Origin: Scilla litardierei
Taxonomy: Eukaryota > Streptophyta > Magnoliopsida > Asparagales > Asparagaceae
Direction of reading: 5' to 3'
Assembly (NCBI GenBank): GCA_030789695.1
Contig: CM061134.1
Location: 61,201,334 to 61,265,333, forward strand
DNA length: 64,000 nucleotides
Shown here one piece after another: positions 10,629 through 23,000 of the stretch. How positions within the stretch are numbered: position 1 is the stretch's first letter; every line of letters starts with the position of its first letter. Under the pieces are notes generated by a model that was given only the letters and a program-made list of their open reading frames with translations, searched no databases and was not told the DNA's origin. The translations under genes were made by a program, and so were the position numbers.

Positions 10629-10711
10629 CAACGCGCAAACCGCGGAATACCAACGCGAAAATCGCGTAATCCCAATTATTTTAGCATCTGGATCAAAATT
10701 GGTTAATTACT
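10627..10711 (+). repeat. second copy of the 85-bp 5' flank
   Basis: Exact repeat of 1046-1130 (offset 9,581). After it the sequence continues CTCCGCGC, which would be the uninterrupted target downstream of the insertion point. This is far longer than the 5-bp TSD made by gypsy integrases, so it is not a normal integration product. Confidence 0.9.
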
Positions 10712-11099
10712 CTCCGCGCATACCAAGGAAACTCATCGATTTTTCGCCTTGATTAACATTGATGCTAATAGGAAAATTAATCCCGACAATACTACTCTCC
10801 ACTAAGATTTTTTAATACATTTTATTCGACACGCACCCCGGGCTAAATAATACAGAAGAGAGAAACTATTATAATTGATCCTCGCGCAAAAGCATGGAAA
10901 ATGGGAATTGCTCAATGCGCACAACGCAGATGGGTCACTGAGGATGTGACTGCTGCAGTACCATATTAACTGTGTGGCTACATCGAAGACCCCGTCAAGC
11001 TACAGAAGGGTGCTCGTGAATAAGAAAATACTGCTCCTGAATCTACTGCTGATTGATACCAGACATATGATTTTCCCAAGAATGTATGACCAGTGGCAA

Positions 11100-11500
11100 G
11101 TGAGCTGGCAAAATTTATATTTTGGCCGCTGTGCGCGGTGAGCAAATTTTTAATGGTTTAAAAATTTGCTCAAAGCGCACAACAAGTATCGCCAGATGGT
11201 CACTTTGACCCGGTGTGCGCGTTCTCAAATTTGTTATGGCTAACATAATTGCGCAAAGCGCACAACATGCAGAATTATGACCGTTGTGCGCGTTAAGCTC
11301 TATAGTTGCGTCGATGACAAATTTGCTCAACGCCCCCACGGGAATAAATTTGACCGTTTTGCGCTTTGAGCATATTTGTGAGATGCTATAATTTTAATTC
11401 CACCTCGCACCAGCGCAGTGAATCAATCACATTCCAAATTTCATCATACTTAAACGCGCACAACCAGCAGAATTATGCCCGTTGTGCGCGTTTAGGTAAA
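11100..11500. repeat. degenerate GCGCACAAC / GTTGTGCGC dyad units
   Basis: Several units pair GCGCACAAC with GTTGTGCGC around short AT-rich spacers, for example ACGCGCACAACCAGCAG followed by AATTATGCCCGTTGTGCGCG near 11454-11490. The layout matches the monomers of the 17-27 kb satellite (GCGCACGACGGGGGTAATT, then TTGCCCGTCGTGCGC). 11185-11450 is repeated at about 13545-13805. Confidence 0.65.
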
Positions 11501-12208
11501 GTGTAGATTAAGTCTCATACATATTCTAGTTGATGTTATTTTGAAAATGACCCAGCCATTCAAATATATTGATGTACATACTGATACAGATCCAAACTGA
11601 TTCATTAGCCTATGCTCTTACAAACTGAAACATGTGATTGTCGGTGTGATCTGCGTGCTTCCCCGTCAACTTCCGCGAGTTCATCGGGCGACCATCTTCG
11701 TTCCGTTTATTACCGTCGTTGCCGATTTTCTGCCATCATCGGCTGGATATGAGTGTAGTCATAGCATGCGTCGGTGTAACCTGCAGTCGGGTATGTAGCC
11801 GTTTCAAAGACACCGAGGAACTCCGATTCACATGAGGCGTCGAACAACACCAAATGGTTGCATAACAAATAGAATGAGCTTTTTATCTTCGCGATCGGAA
11901 AGAACAGGATGGAGTGTTTGTGTGTCATAGACGAGGTATAGTGAAATGATGAAGGATTTAATGGTTTGGATGGAGTTTATAAAGAGGAGATGGATATGGA
12001 GTGTATAGTCGAGGAGTGGAAGGCGAAATGCTCACATATGGAAGGCATTCATCGGGCATGCATGTTTATAAATGGACGATAGCCCTTCGTTGCGTTTATT
12101 ACCACCATTGCGTAAGTTTCCAACAGCAACCATTTAGCTTTACGTGAAAAGATAACTGGTTGAATTCCATCGTCCATTTCTACCGTAAGCGTCAGGCATT
12201 AGGGCTCG
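11501..12208. other. non-coding repeat mosaic
   Basis: It includes a block near 11530-11645 (CCAGCCATTCAAATATATTG and downstream sequence) that recurs near 14045 and partly near 14700, and the 11685-11800 copy of 533-650. Short ORFs show no family signature. Confidence 0.5.
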
Positions 12209-12859
12209 CTGTAGGATAACGGAGTATACTCATCAATTTGAATGGTCAATTTCACACTAAATGGACCGTGAATGCCCTGGAGAAGCGTATGAAATCGGAG
12301 GACTACAAGCTGATGCTGTCGCCTCCCGAATATGCTCCTATCCCTAGTCTGCGAAGTGCGAAGAGATGAATGGCCCCCCTGGCCTTTGCGCCCTGGATGT
12401 CTGCACTGGGTCACATAGGTTGGCGGTGCATGGCTACCGGCCCTCTGAGGCACAAGCACTCCCTCATGTTCTTTTCGATCTCTTGGCTCGCAGCCAAAAT
12501 TGGAAATCCCCAGGAGGAAAGGGACAATTATGATCTGCTTCATCCACAGTCAGAGTTGCCCAATTTGGCTGCGAGCCAAGAGATCGAAAAGAACAGAAGG
12601 GAGTGCTTGTGCCTCAGAGAGACGGTAGCCATGCACCGCCAACCTAATTGACCCAGAGCAGCCAACCAGGGCGCAAAGGCCCGGGGGGGCCATTCTTCTC
12701 TTCGCAGACCAGGGAGAGAAGCATATCCGGGAGGCGACTGCATCAGCCTGTAGGCCTCCGATTTCATACGCTTCTCCAGGGCCTTCACGGCATTCACGGT
12801 CCATTTATAGTGAAAAACGACCGATCAAATTGATGAGTATTAAGTCCGTTATCCTACAG
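12209..12859. repeat. large inverted repeat, arms about 295-300 bp, 56-bp centre
   Basis: The left arm starts CTGTAGGATAACGGA (12209) and ends in AGCCAAAATTGG (12503); the right arm begins CCAATTTGGCTGCGAGCC (12560) and ends TCCGTTATCCTACAG (12859). Arms are clearly homologous but diverged by substitutions and small indels. Partial single-arm relatives lie at 1-115 and 14806-14890. ORFs on both strands read related peptides because the arms mirror each other; no known protein is recognised. Best read as an old foldback element. Confidence 0.8.
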
Positions 12860-13529
12860 TAATGCTAAGGATCTCGGGAATGAACATCTTATTTACTCAA
12901 CACGTAATCCCACCGAGAAAAATGCGTAATCCTAAGTATTTTAGGCTCAGCTGAAAAAGAGGCAATTTACTCTCCCCACAGGACAAGGATACCGAACCGT
13001 TTTGCGCCTTGAATTACTCTCCGTCGAACACTCGAAAAATTATTTATTTTCCAGCGCATCAAAAACAATCAAATTGTTTCTGTTGTGAGTGCGGTTTAAT
13101 TGGTTCCACTATAAGCCCTTGTGTGTAATGTGGATTGTGGAGTCCTCAGATGTGAGACCGTGTGTGTACAGCGGATGGATATTGATTCACACTATGACTT
13201 TTAACCACCGCGCACGACGCGCACAACGGATAATTGATATCAGCCCTTCGTTGCGTTTATTACCGTCATAGCTTGGTAACGGCTATTTATTACAAATGTA
13301 TTTTACAAGGCACATGACCAAATTTAATAAGTTTAGAACCGATGGAAATATCTCAATTATACATACTACCTGAGACCAATATTGGATATTTTTCGAGCAA
13401 ATTTTAAAATATTTACAACATTACAAGAAATACTAAATACTTAAAAATTAAAAAAATTAACATTGAAGAATAATATTATTTATAGTTTTCTTTCATGCAG
13501 AAACAATGTATTAGATTAACAATGTATGC
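12860..13529. other. AT-rich intergenic sequence with repeat fragments
   Basis: 12860-12990 is a diverged relative of 1020-1129. The remainder is AT-rich and contains no gene or RNA that I recognise; a short piece near 13240 echoes the TTCGTTGCGTTTATTACCGT repeat. Confidence 0.45.
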
Positions 13530-13805
13530 AGAAACAAGTATCGCCAGGTGTTCACTTTGAGCCGGAGTGCGCGTTCTCAAATTTGTTATGGCTAACATAA
13601 TTGCGCAAAGCGCACAACATGCAGAATTATGCCCGTTTAGCGCGTTAAGCTCTATAGTTGCGTCGATGACAAATTTGCTCAACGCCCCCACGAGAATAAA
13701 TTTGACCGTTTTGCTCTTTGATCATATTTGTGAGATGCTATAAGTTTACTCCCACTGCGCGCCACCGCAGTGAATCAATCAAATTCCAAATTTCATCATA
13801 CTTAA
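13530..13805. repeat. duplicate of 11185-11450
   Basis: The shared sequence includes TTATGGCTAACATAATTGCG, GCGCACAACATGCAGAATTA and GTTGCGTCGATGACAAATTT in the same order, with scattered substitutions. The two copies are about 2.35 kb apart in direct orientation. Confidence 0.75.
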
Positions 13806-14249
13806 TCTGAATCCCAACCACGCCTACATCCAAACTTTTAGATTTAAGTCTTATTATACTTGTTCAATCTGAAAACATTGTAGATTAAACCGGATACTTA
13901 TTCACTCTGACTCAGAAACTACATACAAACTTTAAAAATAAATCTGATACCTTTTCAATCTGAAGGCATATTCAATCGACTTCATAAACTGCATGCAAAA
14001 TTTTAGATTAAATCTCATACATATTCAAATTGATGACATTTTGAAAATTACCCAGCCATTCAAATATATTGATATACATACTGAATTACTGATACAGATC
14101 CAAACTGATTCATTAGCCTATGCTCTTACAAACTGAGGGGTTCTCGTGAATATACAAAACACTGTTCATAAATCTACAGCTGATTGATACCAGACATGTG
14201 CATTTCTCAAGAATGTTTGACCGGTCGGTAGGACGTGAGCTGGAAAAAT
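13806..14249. repeat. direct repeat partner of 14527-14790 and 11035-11645
   Basis: The block starting CTGAATCCCAACCACGCCTA (13810) recurs at 14527 with the shared core CTTATTATACTTGTTCAATC. Downstream, 14030-14135 matches 11530-11640 and 14157-14245 matches 11035-11115 (TGATTGATACCAGACAT). The region grew by local duplications. Confidence 0.65.
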
Positions 14250-14470
14250 TAATAGCCGCTTACATAATTGCTCAACGCCCAGAACCAACTAATTTATGGC
14301 TGTTGTGCGCGTTGATGATATTTATAATGGTTACTTTAATTGCGCAAAGTGCACAACAAGCACAGCCAGAGCCAGCTGTTCACTTTGAGCATCTAAGGTA
14401 TTTTATGAACAATTGTTTAACGCGCACAACCAACAGAATTTACTCGTTGTGCGCGTTAAGCTGATGTTTC
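14250..14470. repeat. further degenerate dyad units
   Basis: GTTGTGCGCGTTGATG and GCGCAAAGTGCACAAC, then ACGCGCACAACCAACAG and CTCGTTGTGCGCGTTAAG, repeat the dyad layout seen near 11.1-11.5 kb and, GC-enriched, in the satellite array. Confidence 0.6.
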
Positions 14471-15220
14471 ATCGATGACAAATTTTCTCAACACGACCAC
14501 GGGAATATATTTAATCATACTTATTCTGAATCCCAATCAAGCCTACATGCAAGCTTTTAGATTTAAGTCTTATTATACTTGTTCAATCTGGAAACATTGT
14601 AGATTAAACCGGATACTTATTCACTCTGACTCAGAAACTACATGCAAACTTTAAAATTAAATCTGATACTTATTCAAGCTGAAGGCATATTCAATCGAAT
14701 TCAACTATATTGATGTACATACTGATACAGACCCAAACTGATTCATTAGCCTATGCTCTTACAAACTGATACATATGATTGTCTACGTAGATGTTTGCAA
14801 TGAAGGGCTCACTGTAGGATAACGGACTTATACTCATCAATTTGAATGGTCAATTTCACTATAAATTGACCGTGAACGCCCTCAAAAATTTGGCTTTGTG
14901 TTTGACATTACCCTCAAAAATTACTCACACCGCAACATCTGTATATACTGTATATTCACGAGCTCAACAACTGTAGACTCACGGGTTCTTTCCATTACTC
15001 ACAGTAAATCAACTGTAGTCTCATCCTCATCCATGGGCAGTCCAAATCGTCTATAATAAATGGTGTCTCATTCTAAAATGTTGGTAACTGCTAATTTGAT
15101 TGCAGCATTCAAAACCTCTCAATAAATACGCAGTTAAAGCCTTGCTTTAATACGCAGCATTCAAAGCATATTTTAATACTCGTTTAATATTTGACCGTTT
15201 GAATTCATAACAGCTATTTT
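14471..15220. other. repeat-derived AT-rich region
   Basis: 14527-14790 duplicates 13806-13960 and part of 14030-14135; 14806-14890 is a single-arm relative of the 12.2 kb foldback. From about 14890 to 15220 I see no repeat partner and no gene. Confidence 0.45.
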
Positions 15221-16083
15221 TTGAATTCTATTTATATCCCACTGCTTTCCTCAAGAAAATACACGGAAAAATTGCTTCCTCCAAAAATTCTTCTGTGCTT
15301 CATCCCGTTCTCCTGGGTAGCTATACTGTGCAAAATCCAAAGTCTCTGGCCAAGTGTGGACACGGCCAGGGGCTGCTGTGTTAACCTTTGGGAGCAACCG
15401 GCAACAGCGATTACCACCGAGGTCGCGCCTCAGCGGTTTCAATTACATCTGCCAAGTATTCTTCTTCTCGGATCTTCCTCGTATAGCCACGGTATTCTAC
15501 ATATTTTTCTTACAATATATTTGTTTCTCAGTTTAACCGGACAAATTCTAACCATTGCTTCGTTCTGCTTGATGTAGAAATATACCATGGTAAATGGAAG
15601 ATAAAATTGAAAGTTACTCCTGCTATTTCAATGTGGAGTCGTGGACCATTTCCTTCATGATGTAGATGCCTGTAAAGAGAATGGGATGGCGGTAGAAGAT
15701 GACTCCAATGAAATCAGTCTAACTTCGCAACCAAAATGCACCTTCAAATCTTCCCAGAAGATCTCAGCGGTCAGCGTAGTAGCATTTGCAACCAAAATGC
15801 ACCTTCAAATCTTCCCAGAAGATCTCAGCGGTCAGCGGACCTTCTAGGATACATGAGCATTTTCTTCCTTTCTTGGGTGTGAAAGTAGGGATTTTCGAGG
15901 TATTCCATTTGGTAAGTATATACTTTTAAATACACTATAGGTGTAATTCTTATTCAATTGGGTGGAAAATGATGTAGAAATTTGGTGATTTTACATGCAT
16001 GCAGATACGGTTGAGATTGCTCGAGAAGGTACAAAAATCCAAGGTACTATTTATGTCGTAAAAAAATCCAGAGTTAGTGGAGG
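15221..16083 (+). other. unassigned region with short ORFs; possible gene remnant
   Basis: ORFs of 118 codons (15221-15577) and 68 codons (15641-15847) are present but match no family I recognise. A TATA-like TATTTATATCCC precedes the first, and splice-like motifs (TTTGTTTCTCAG near 15532; TTGGTAAGTATA near 15915) are scattered. Base composition is more gene-like than the flanking AT-rich sequence. Spurious ORFs are equally possible. Confidence 0.25.
15727..15848 (+). repeat. 61-bp tandem duplication
   Basis: A 50-nt block beginning GCAACCAAAATGCACC and ending CTCAGCGGTCAGCG occurs at 15727-15776 and exactly again at 15788-15837. The period of 61 is not a multiple of three, so the duplication shifts the reading frame of the short ORF across it. 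Confidence 0.9.
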
Positions 16084-16920
16084 TTAACAGTCATTGAGGG
16101 CAGCTGGGCAGGCACAACCATCAAGCTGCTAATTATGTCGAGGGCCATTCCGATGAAGGCAGTTGCAGGGAATGGAGATGGAATCATTGAGAGATTTGGC
16201 AAATAGCACGCTGAGGCCGGCTGAAATTTTGACAGTCCTGTAGGAGAATCCTACCTTCCATGCAAATAAATTTATAATGCACGTCACCGTGTAAAAAGGG
16301 ACAACAAGAATGTTGTCGCTTTGCATGTAAAACTTTCGATAGGATTCCTGCTGCCCTTCATCGGAATGGCCCTCGACATATTTAACAGCTTGATGGTTGT
16401 GCCTGCCCTCAACGACTGTTAACCTTCACTCCTCACCGCCAACGCCGACGCCCACCATTACCACGCAATGAGAACAGACATTGACACTTCTTGGTTTTAA
16501 CTGGCCTGTCGGTCGTTTTTTCCTTTCGGTGTCACCTGTAAACCCCGCTTCATTCACATGCAAAACTTTGCATGTGAATGAAGCGGGGTTTACAGGTGAC
16601 ACCGAAAGGAAAAAACGACCGACAGGCCAGTTAAAACCAAGAAGTGTCAATGTCTGTTCTCATTGCGTGGTAATGGTGGGCGTCGGCGTTGGCGGTGAGG
16701 AGTGAAGGTTAACAGTCGTTGAGGGCAGGCACAACCATCAAGCTGCTAAATATGTCGAGGGCCATTCCGATGAAGGGCAGTAGCTGGGAATGGAGATGGA
16801 TCATTGAGAGATTTGGCAAATAGCACGCTGAGGCCGGCTGAGATTTTGAAAGTCCAACCTTCCATGCAAATCAATTTATAATGCACGTCACCGAGTAAAA
16901 AGGGACAACAAGAATGTTGA
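16084..16920. repeat. palindrome complex with flanking direct repeats
   Basis: 16084-16310 and 16706-16920 are direct copies of the same unit (GTTAACAGTC ... AAAAGGGACAACAAGAATGT) with small differences. Between them lies the almost perfect palindrome 16348-16783, whose outer part is the inverted start of the same unit. The structure is therefore direct copy, inverted piece, direct copy. Confidence 0.85.
16348..16783. repeat. near-perfect palindrome, 217-bp arms, 2-nt centre
   Basis: The arms meet at CATGCAAA-AC-TTTGCATG (centre 16565/16566). I find only one mismatch along the arms (TTTAACAGC versus the complement of GCTGCTAAA). Both strands therefore encode the same 74-codon ORF (16481-16705 on plus, 16426-16650 on minus), a by-product of symmetry. 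Either a very young inverted duplication or a fold-back assembly artefact. Confidence 0.9.
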
Positions 16921-17021
16921 TATTGAAAAAAATTCGGTATAAAATTGATGTTAGGTTTTGTGCAAAATAATCACTTGTTGTAAGAAATTAAAACATATGT
17001 TTACCCATATTGCTATCTTCG

Positions 17022-20000
17022 TATGGAAATTTCACCACACTTGTCACTTGTGCTTTTTAAGCCCCGCGGACGACGCGCACGACGGGGGTAATTATGCCCG
17101 TTGTGCGCGCGAATGGAAAATGCTCCACACTTGTACGTTTTAGCCCCCGCGGACGACGGGGTTAATTTTGTCCGACGTGCGCTCGGATGGAAATTGCTCC
17201 ACACTAGGCGTTTTAACCCACGCGCACGACGGGGGTAATTTGGCCCGTCGTGCGCACGGCTGTAAATTGCTCCTCACTTGTGCGTTTGCCCGCACAGGAC
17301 GCGCACGACGGGGGTAATTTTGCCCGTCGTGCGCGCGGATGTGAATTTCTTCACACTAGGCGTTTTAACCCACGCGCACGACGGGGGTAAGTTTGCCCGT
17401 CGTGCGCGCGGATGGAAATTGCTTTACAGTTTGCGTTTTCCCCCTCGCGCACGACGGGGGTAATTTGGCCCGTCGTGCGCACGGCTGTAAATATCTCCAC
17501 ACTTGTGCGTTTGCCCGCACACGACGCGCACGACGGGGGTTATTTTGCCCGTCGTGCGCGCGGATGTGAATTTCTTCACACTAGGCGTTTTAACCCACGC
17601 GCACGACGGGGGTAAGTTTGCTCGTCGTGCGCGCGGATGGAAATTGCTTTACAGATTGCATTTTCCCCCTCGCGCACGACAGGGGTCATTTGGCCCGTCG
17701 TGCGCACGGCTGTAGATTGCTCCTCACTTGTGCGTTTGCCCGCACAGGACGCGCACGACGGGGGTAATTTTGCCCGTCGTGCGCGCGGATGTGAATTTCT
17801 TCACACTAGGCATTTTAACCCACGCGCACGACGGGGGTAAGTTTGCCCGTCCTGCGCGTGGATGAAAATTGCTTTACAGATTGCGTTTTCCCCCTCGCAC
17901 ACGACGGGGGTAATTTGGCCTGTCGTGCGCACGTCTGTAAATTAATATACTCACCTGTGCGTTTGCCCGCACACGACGCGCACGACGGTGGTAATTTTGC
18001 CCGTCGTGCGCCCGGATGGAAATTGCCCGACACTTGTGCATTTTAAGCCCCGCGGACGACGCGCACGACAGGGGTTATTTTGCCCGTCGTGCGCGCGGAT
18101 GGAAATTGCTGCACACTTGTGCGTTTTAACCCCCGCTGACGACGGGGTTAATTTTGTCCGTCGTGCGCGCGGATGGAAATTGCTTTACAGATTGCGTTTT
18201 CCCCCTCGCGCACGACGACGGTAATTTGGCCCGTCGTGCGCACGGCTGTAAATTGTTCCACACTTGTGCGTTTGCCCGCACACGACGCGCACGACAGGGG
18301 TTATTTTGCCCGTCGTGCGCGCGGATGGAAATTGATGCACACTTGTGCGTTTTAACGCCCGCGGACGACGGGGTTAATTTTGTCCGTCGTGCGCTCGGAT
18401 GGAAATTGCTCCACACTAGGCGTTTTAACCCACGCGCACGACGGGGGTAAGTTTGCCCGTCGTGCGCGCGGATGGAAATTGCTTTACAGATTGGGTTTTC
18501 CCCCTCGCGCATGACGGGGGTCATTTGGCCCGTCGTGCGCACGGCTGTAAATTGCTCCACACTTGTGCGTTTGCCCGCACACGACACGCACGACGGGGGT
18601 TATTTTGCCCGTCGTGCTCGCGGATGGAAATTGCCCGACACTTGTGCGTTTTAAGCCCCGCGGACGACGCGCACGACGGGGGTAATTTTGCCCGTCGTGC
18701 ACTCGGATGGAAATTGCTCCACACTAGGCGTTTTAACCCACGCGCACGACGGGGGTAAGTTTGCCCGTCGTGCGCGCGGATGGAAATTGCTTTACAGATT
18801 GCGTTTTCCCCCTCGCGCACGACGGGGGTAATTTGGCCCGTCGTGCGCACGGCGGTAAATTGCTCCACACTTGTGCGTTTGCCCGCACACGACGCGCACG
18901 ACGGGGGTAATTTTGCTCGTCGTGCGCGCGGATGGAAATTGCTCGACACTTGTGCGTTTTAACCCCCGCGGACGACGCGCACGACGGGGTTATTTTTCCT
19001 GCCGTGCGCGCGGATGGAAATTGCTGCACACTTGTGCGTTTTAACCCCCGCGGACGACGGTGTTAATTTTGTCCGTCGTGCGCTCGGATGGAAATTGCTT
19101 TACAGATTGTGTTTTCCCCATCGCGCACGACGGGGGTAATTTGGCCCGTCGTGCGCATGGCTGTATATTGCCCCACACTTGTGCGTTTGCCCGCACACGA
19201 CGCGCACGACGGGGGTAAGTTTGCCCGTCGTGCGCGTGGATAGAAATTGCTGCACACTTGTGCGTTTTAACCCCCGCGGACGACGGGGTTAATTTTGTCC
19301 GCCTTGCGCTCGCATGGAAATTGCTCTACACTAGGCGTTTTAACCCACGCGCACGACGGGGGTAAGTTTGCCCGTCGTGCGCGCGGATGGAAATTGCTTT
19401 ACAGATTGCGTTTTCCCCCTCGCGCACGACGGGGGTAATTTGGCCCGTCGTGCGCACGGCTGTAAATTGCTCCACACTTGTGCGTTTACCCGCACACGAC
19501 GTGCACGACGGGGGTTATTTTGCCCGTCGTGCGCGCGAATGGAAATTGCCCGACACTTGTGCGTTTTAAGCCCCGCGGACGACGCGCACGACGGGGGTAA
19601 TTTTGCCCGTCGTGCGCTCGGATGGAAATTGCTCCACACTAGGCGTTTCAACCCACGCGCACGACGGGGGTAAGTTTGCCCGTCGTGCGCACGGATGGAA
19701 ATTGCTTTACAGATTGCGTTTTCCCCCTCGCGCACGACGGGGGTAATTTGGCCCGTCGTGCGCACGGCTGTAAATTGCTCCTCACTTGTGCGTTTGCCCG
19801 CACAGGACGCGCACGACGGGGGTAATTTTGCCCGTCGTGCGCGCGGATGTGAAGTTCTTCTAAGTTTGCCCGTGGTGCGCGCAGATGGGAATTGCTTTAC
19901 ATATTGCGTTTTCCCTCTCGCGCACGACGGGGGTAATTTGGCCCGTCGTGCGCACGGCTGTAAATTAATATCCACTTGTGCGTTTGTCGGCACACGACAC

Positions 20001-23000
20001 GCACGACGGGGGTAATTTTGCCCGTCGTGCCCGCGGATGGAAATTGCTCGACACTTGTGCGTTTTAACCCCCGCGGACGACACGCACGATGGGGGTTATT
20101 TTGCCCGTCGTGCGCGCGGATGGAAATTGCTGCACACTTGTGCGTTTTAACCCCCGCGGACGACGGGGTTAATTTTGTCTGTTGTGCGTTAGGATGGAAA
20201 TTGCTTTACTGATTGCGTTTTCCCCCTCACGCACGACGATAATTTGGCCCGTCGTGCGCACGGCTGTAAATTGCTCCACACTTGTGCGTTTGCCCGCACA
20301 CGACGCGCACGACAGGGTTAAGTTTGCCCGTCGTGCGCGCGGATGGAAATTGCTGCACACTTGTGCGTTTTAACCCCCGCGGATGACGGGGTTAATTTTG
20401 TCCGCCTTGCGCTCGCATGGAAATTGCTCTACACTAGGCGTTTTAACCCACGCGCACCACGGGGGTAAGTTTGCCCGTCGTGCGCGCGGATGGAAATTGC
20501 TTTACAGATTGCGTTTTCCCCCTCGCGCACGACGGGGGTAATTTGGCCCGTCGTGCGCACGGCTGTAAATTGCCCCTCACTTGTGCGTTTGCCCGCACAG
20601 GACGCGCACGACGGGGGTAATTTTGCACGTCGTGCGCGCGGATGTGAATTTCTTCACACTAGGCGTTTTAACCCACGCGCACGACGGGGGGTAAGTTTGT
20701 CCGTCGTGCGTGCAGATGGGAATTGCTTTACATATTGCGTTTTCCCCCTCGCGCACGACGGGGGTAATTTGGTCCGTCGTGCGCACGGCTGTAAATTAAT
20801 ATCCACTTGGGCGTTTGCCGGCACACGACACGCACGACGGGGGTAATTTTGCCCGTCGTGCCCGCGGATGGAAATTGCCCGACACTTGTGCGTTTTAACC
20901 CCCGCGGACGACGCGCACGACGGGGGTTATTTTGCACGTCGTGCGCGCGGATGGAAATTGCTGCACACTTGTGCGTTTTTCCCCCGTGGACGACGGGGTT
21001 AATTTTGTCCGTCGTGCGCTCGGATGGAAATTGCTTTACAGATTGCGTTTTCCCCATCGCGCACGACCGGGGTAATTTGGCCCGTCGTGCGCACGGCTGT
21101 ATATTGCCCCACACTTGTGCGTTTGCCCGCACACGACGCGCACGACGGGGGTAAGTTTGCCCGTCGTGCGCGCGGATAGAAATTGATGCACACTTGTGCG
21201 TTTTAACCCCCACGGACGACGGGGTTAATTTTGTCCGCCTTGCGCTCGCATGGAAATTGCTCTACACTAGGCATTTTAACCCACGCGCACGACGGGGGTA
21301 AGTTTGCCCGTCGTGCGCGTGGATAGAAATTGCTTTACAGATTGCGTTTTCCCCCTCGCGCACGACGGGGGTAATTTGGCCCGTCGTGCGCACGGCTGTA
21401 AATTGCTCCACACTTGTGCGTTTGCCCACACACGACGCGCACGACGGGGGTTATTTTGCCCGTCGTGCGCGCGGATGGAAATTGCCCGACACTTGTGCGT
21501 TTTAAGCCCCGCGGACGACGCGCACGACGGGGGTAATTTTGCCCGTCGTGCGCTCGGATGGAAATTGCTCCACACTAGGCGTTTTAACCCACGCGCACGA
21601 CGGGGGTAAGTTTGCCCGTCGTGCGCGCGGATGGAAATTGCTTTACAGATTGCGTTTTCCCCCTCGCGCACGACGGAGGAAATTTGGCCCGTCGTGCGCA
21701 AGGCTATAAATTGCTCCTCACTTGTGCGTTTGCCCGCACAGGACGCGCACGACGGGGGTAATTTTGCCCGTCGTGCGCGCGGATGTGAATTTCTTCACAC
21801 TAGGCGTTTTAACCCACGCGCACGACGGGGGGTAAGTTTGCCCGTCGTGCGCGCGGATGGGAATTGCTTTACATATTGCGTTTTCCCCCTCGCGCACGAC
21901 GGGGGTAATTTGGCCCGTCGTGCGCACGGCTGTAAATTAATATCCACTTGTGCGTTTGCCGGCACACGACACGCACGACGGGTGTAATTTTGCCCGTCGT
22001 GCCCGCGGATGGAAATTGCTCGACACTAGTGCGTTTTAACCCCCGCGGACGACGCGCACGACGGGGGTTATTTTGCCCGTCGTGCGCGCGGATGGAAATT
22101 GCTGCACACTTGTGCGTTTTAACCCCCGCGGACGACGGGGTTAATTTTGTCCGTCGTGCGCTCAGATGGAAATTGCTTTGCTGATTGCGTTTTCCCCCTC
22201 GCGCACGACGGGGGTAATTTGGCCCGTCGTGCGCACGGCTGTAAATTGCTCCACACTTGTGCGTTTGCCCGCACACGACGCGCACGATATGGGTTATTGC
22301 TGTACTCCTGTGCGTTTTAACCCCCGCGGACGACGGGGTTAATTTTGTCCGTCGTGCGCTCGGATGGAAATTGCTTTACAGATTGCGTTTTCCCCATCGC
22401 GCACGACTGGGGTAATTTGGCCCGTCGTGCGCACGGCTGTATATTGCCCCACACTTGTGCGTTTGCCCGCACACGACGCGCACGACGGGGGTAAGTTTGC
22501 CCGTCGTGCGCGCGGATAGAAATTGCTGCACACTTGTGCGTTTTAACCCCCGCGAACGACGGGGTTAATTTTGTCCGCCTTGCGCTCGCATGGAAATTGC
22601 TCTACACTAGGCGTTTTAACCCACGCGCACGACGGGGGTAAGTTTGCCCGTCGTGCGCGCGGATGGAAATTGCTTTACAGATTGGGTTTTCCCCCTCGCG
22701 CACAACGGGGGTAATTTGGCCCGTCGTGCGCACGGCTGTAAATTGCTCCACACTTGTGCGTTTGCCCGCACACGACGCGCACGACGGGGGTTATTTTGCC
22801 CGTCGTGCGTGCGGATGGAAATTGCCCGACACTTGTGCGTTTTAAGCCCCGCAGACGACGCGCACGACGGGGGTAATTTTGCCCGTCGTGCGCTCGGATG
22901 GAAATTGCTCCACACTAGGCGTTTTAACCCACGCGCACGACGGGGGTAAGTTTTCCCGTCGTGCGCACGGATGGAAATTGCTTTACAGATTGCGTTTTCC

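Noticed and set aside
10627..10711. An 85-bp target-site duplication
   Set aside because: Gypsy integrases make about 5-bp duplications, and the 3' LTR end is missing at the junction, so a repair or assembly event is needed.
16426..16705. Identical 74-codon ORFs on opposite strands
   Set aside because: Direct result of the palindrome; no start context or family evidence.
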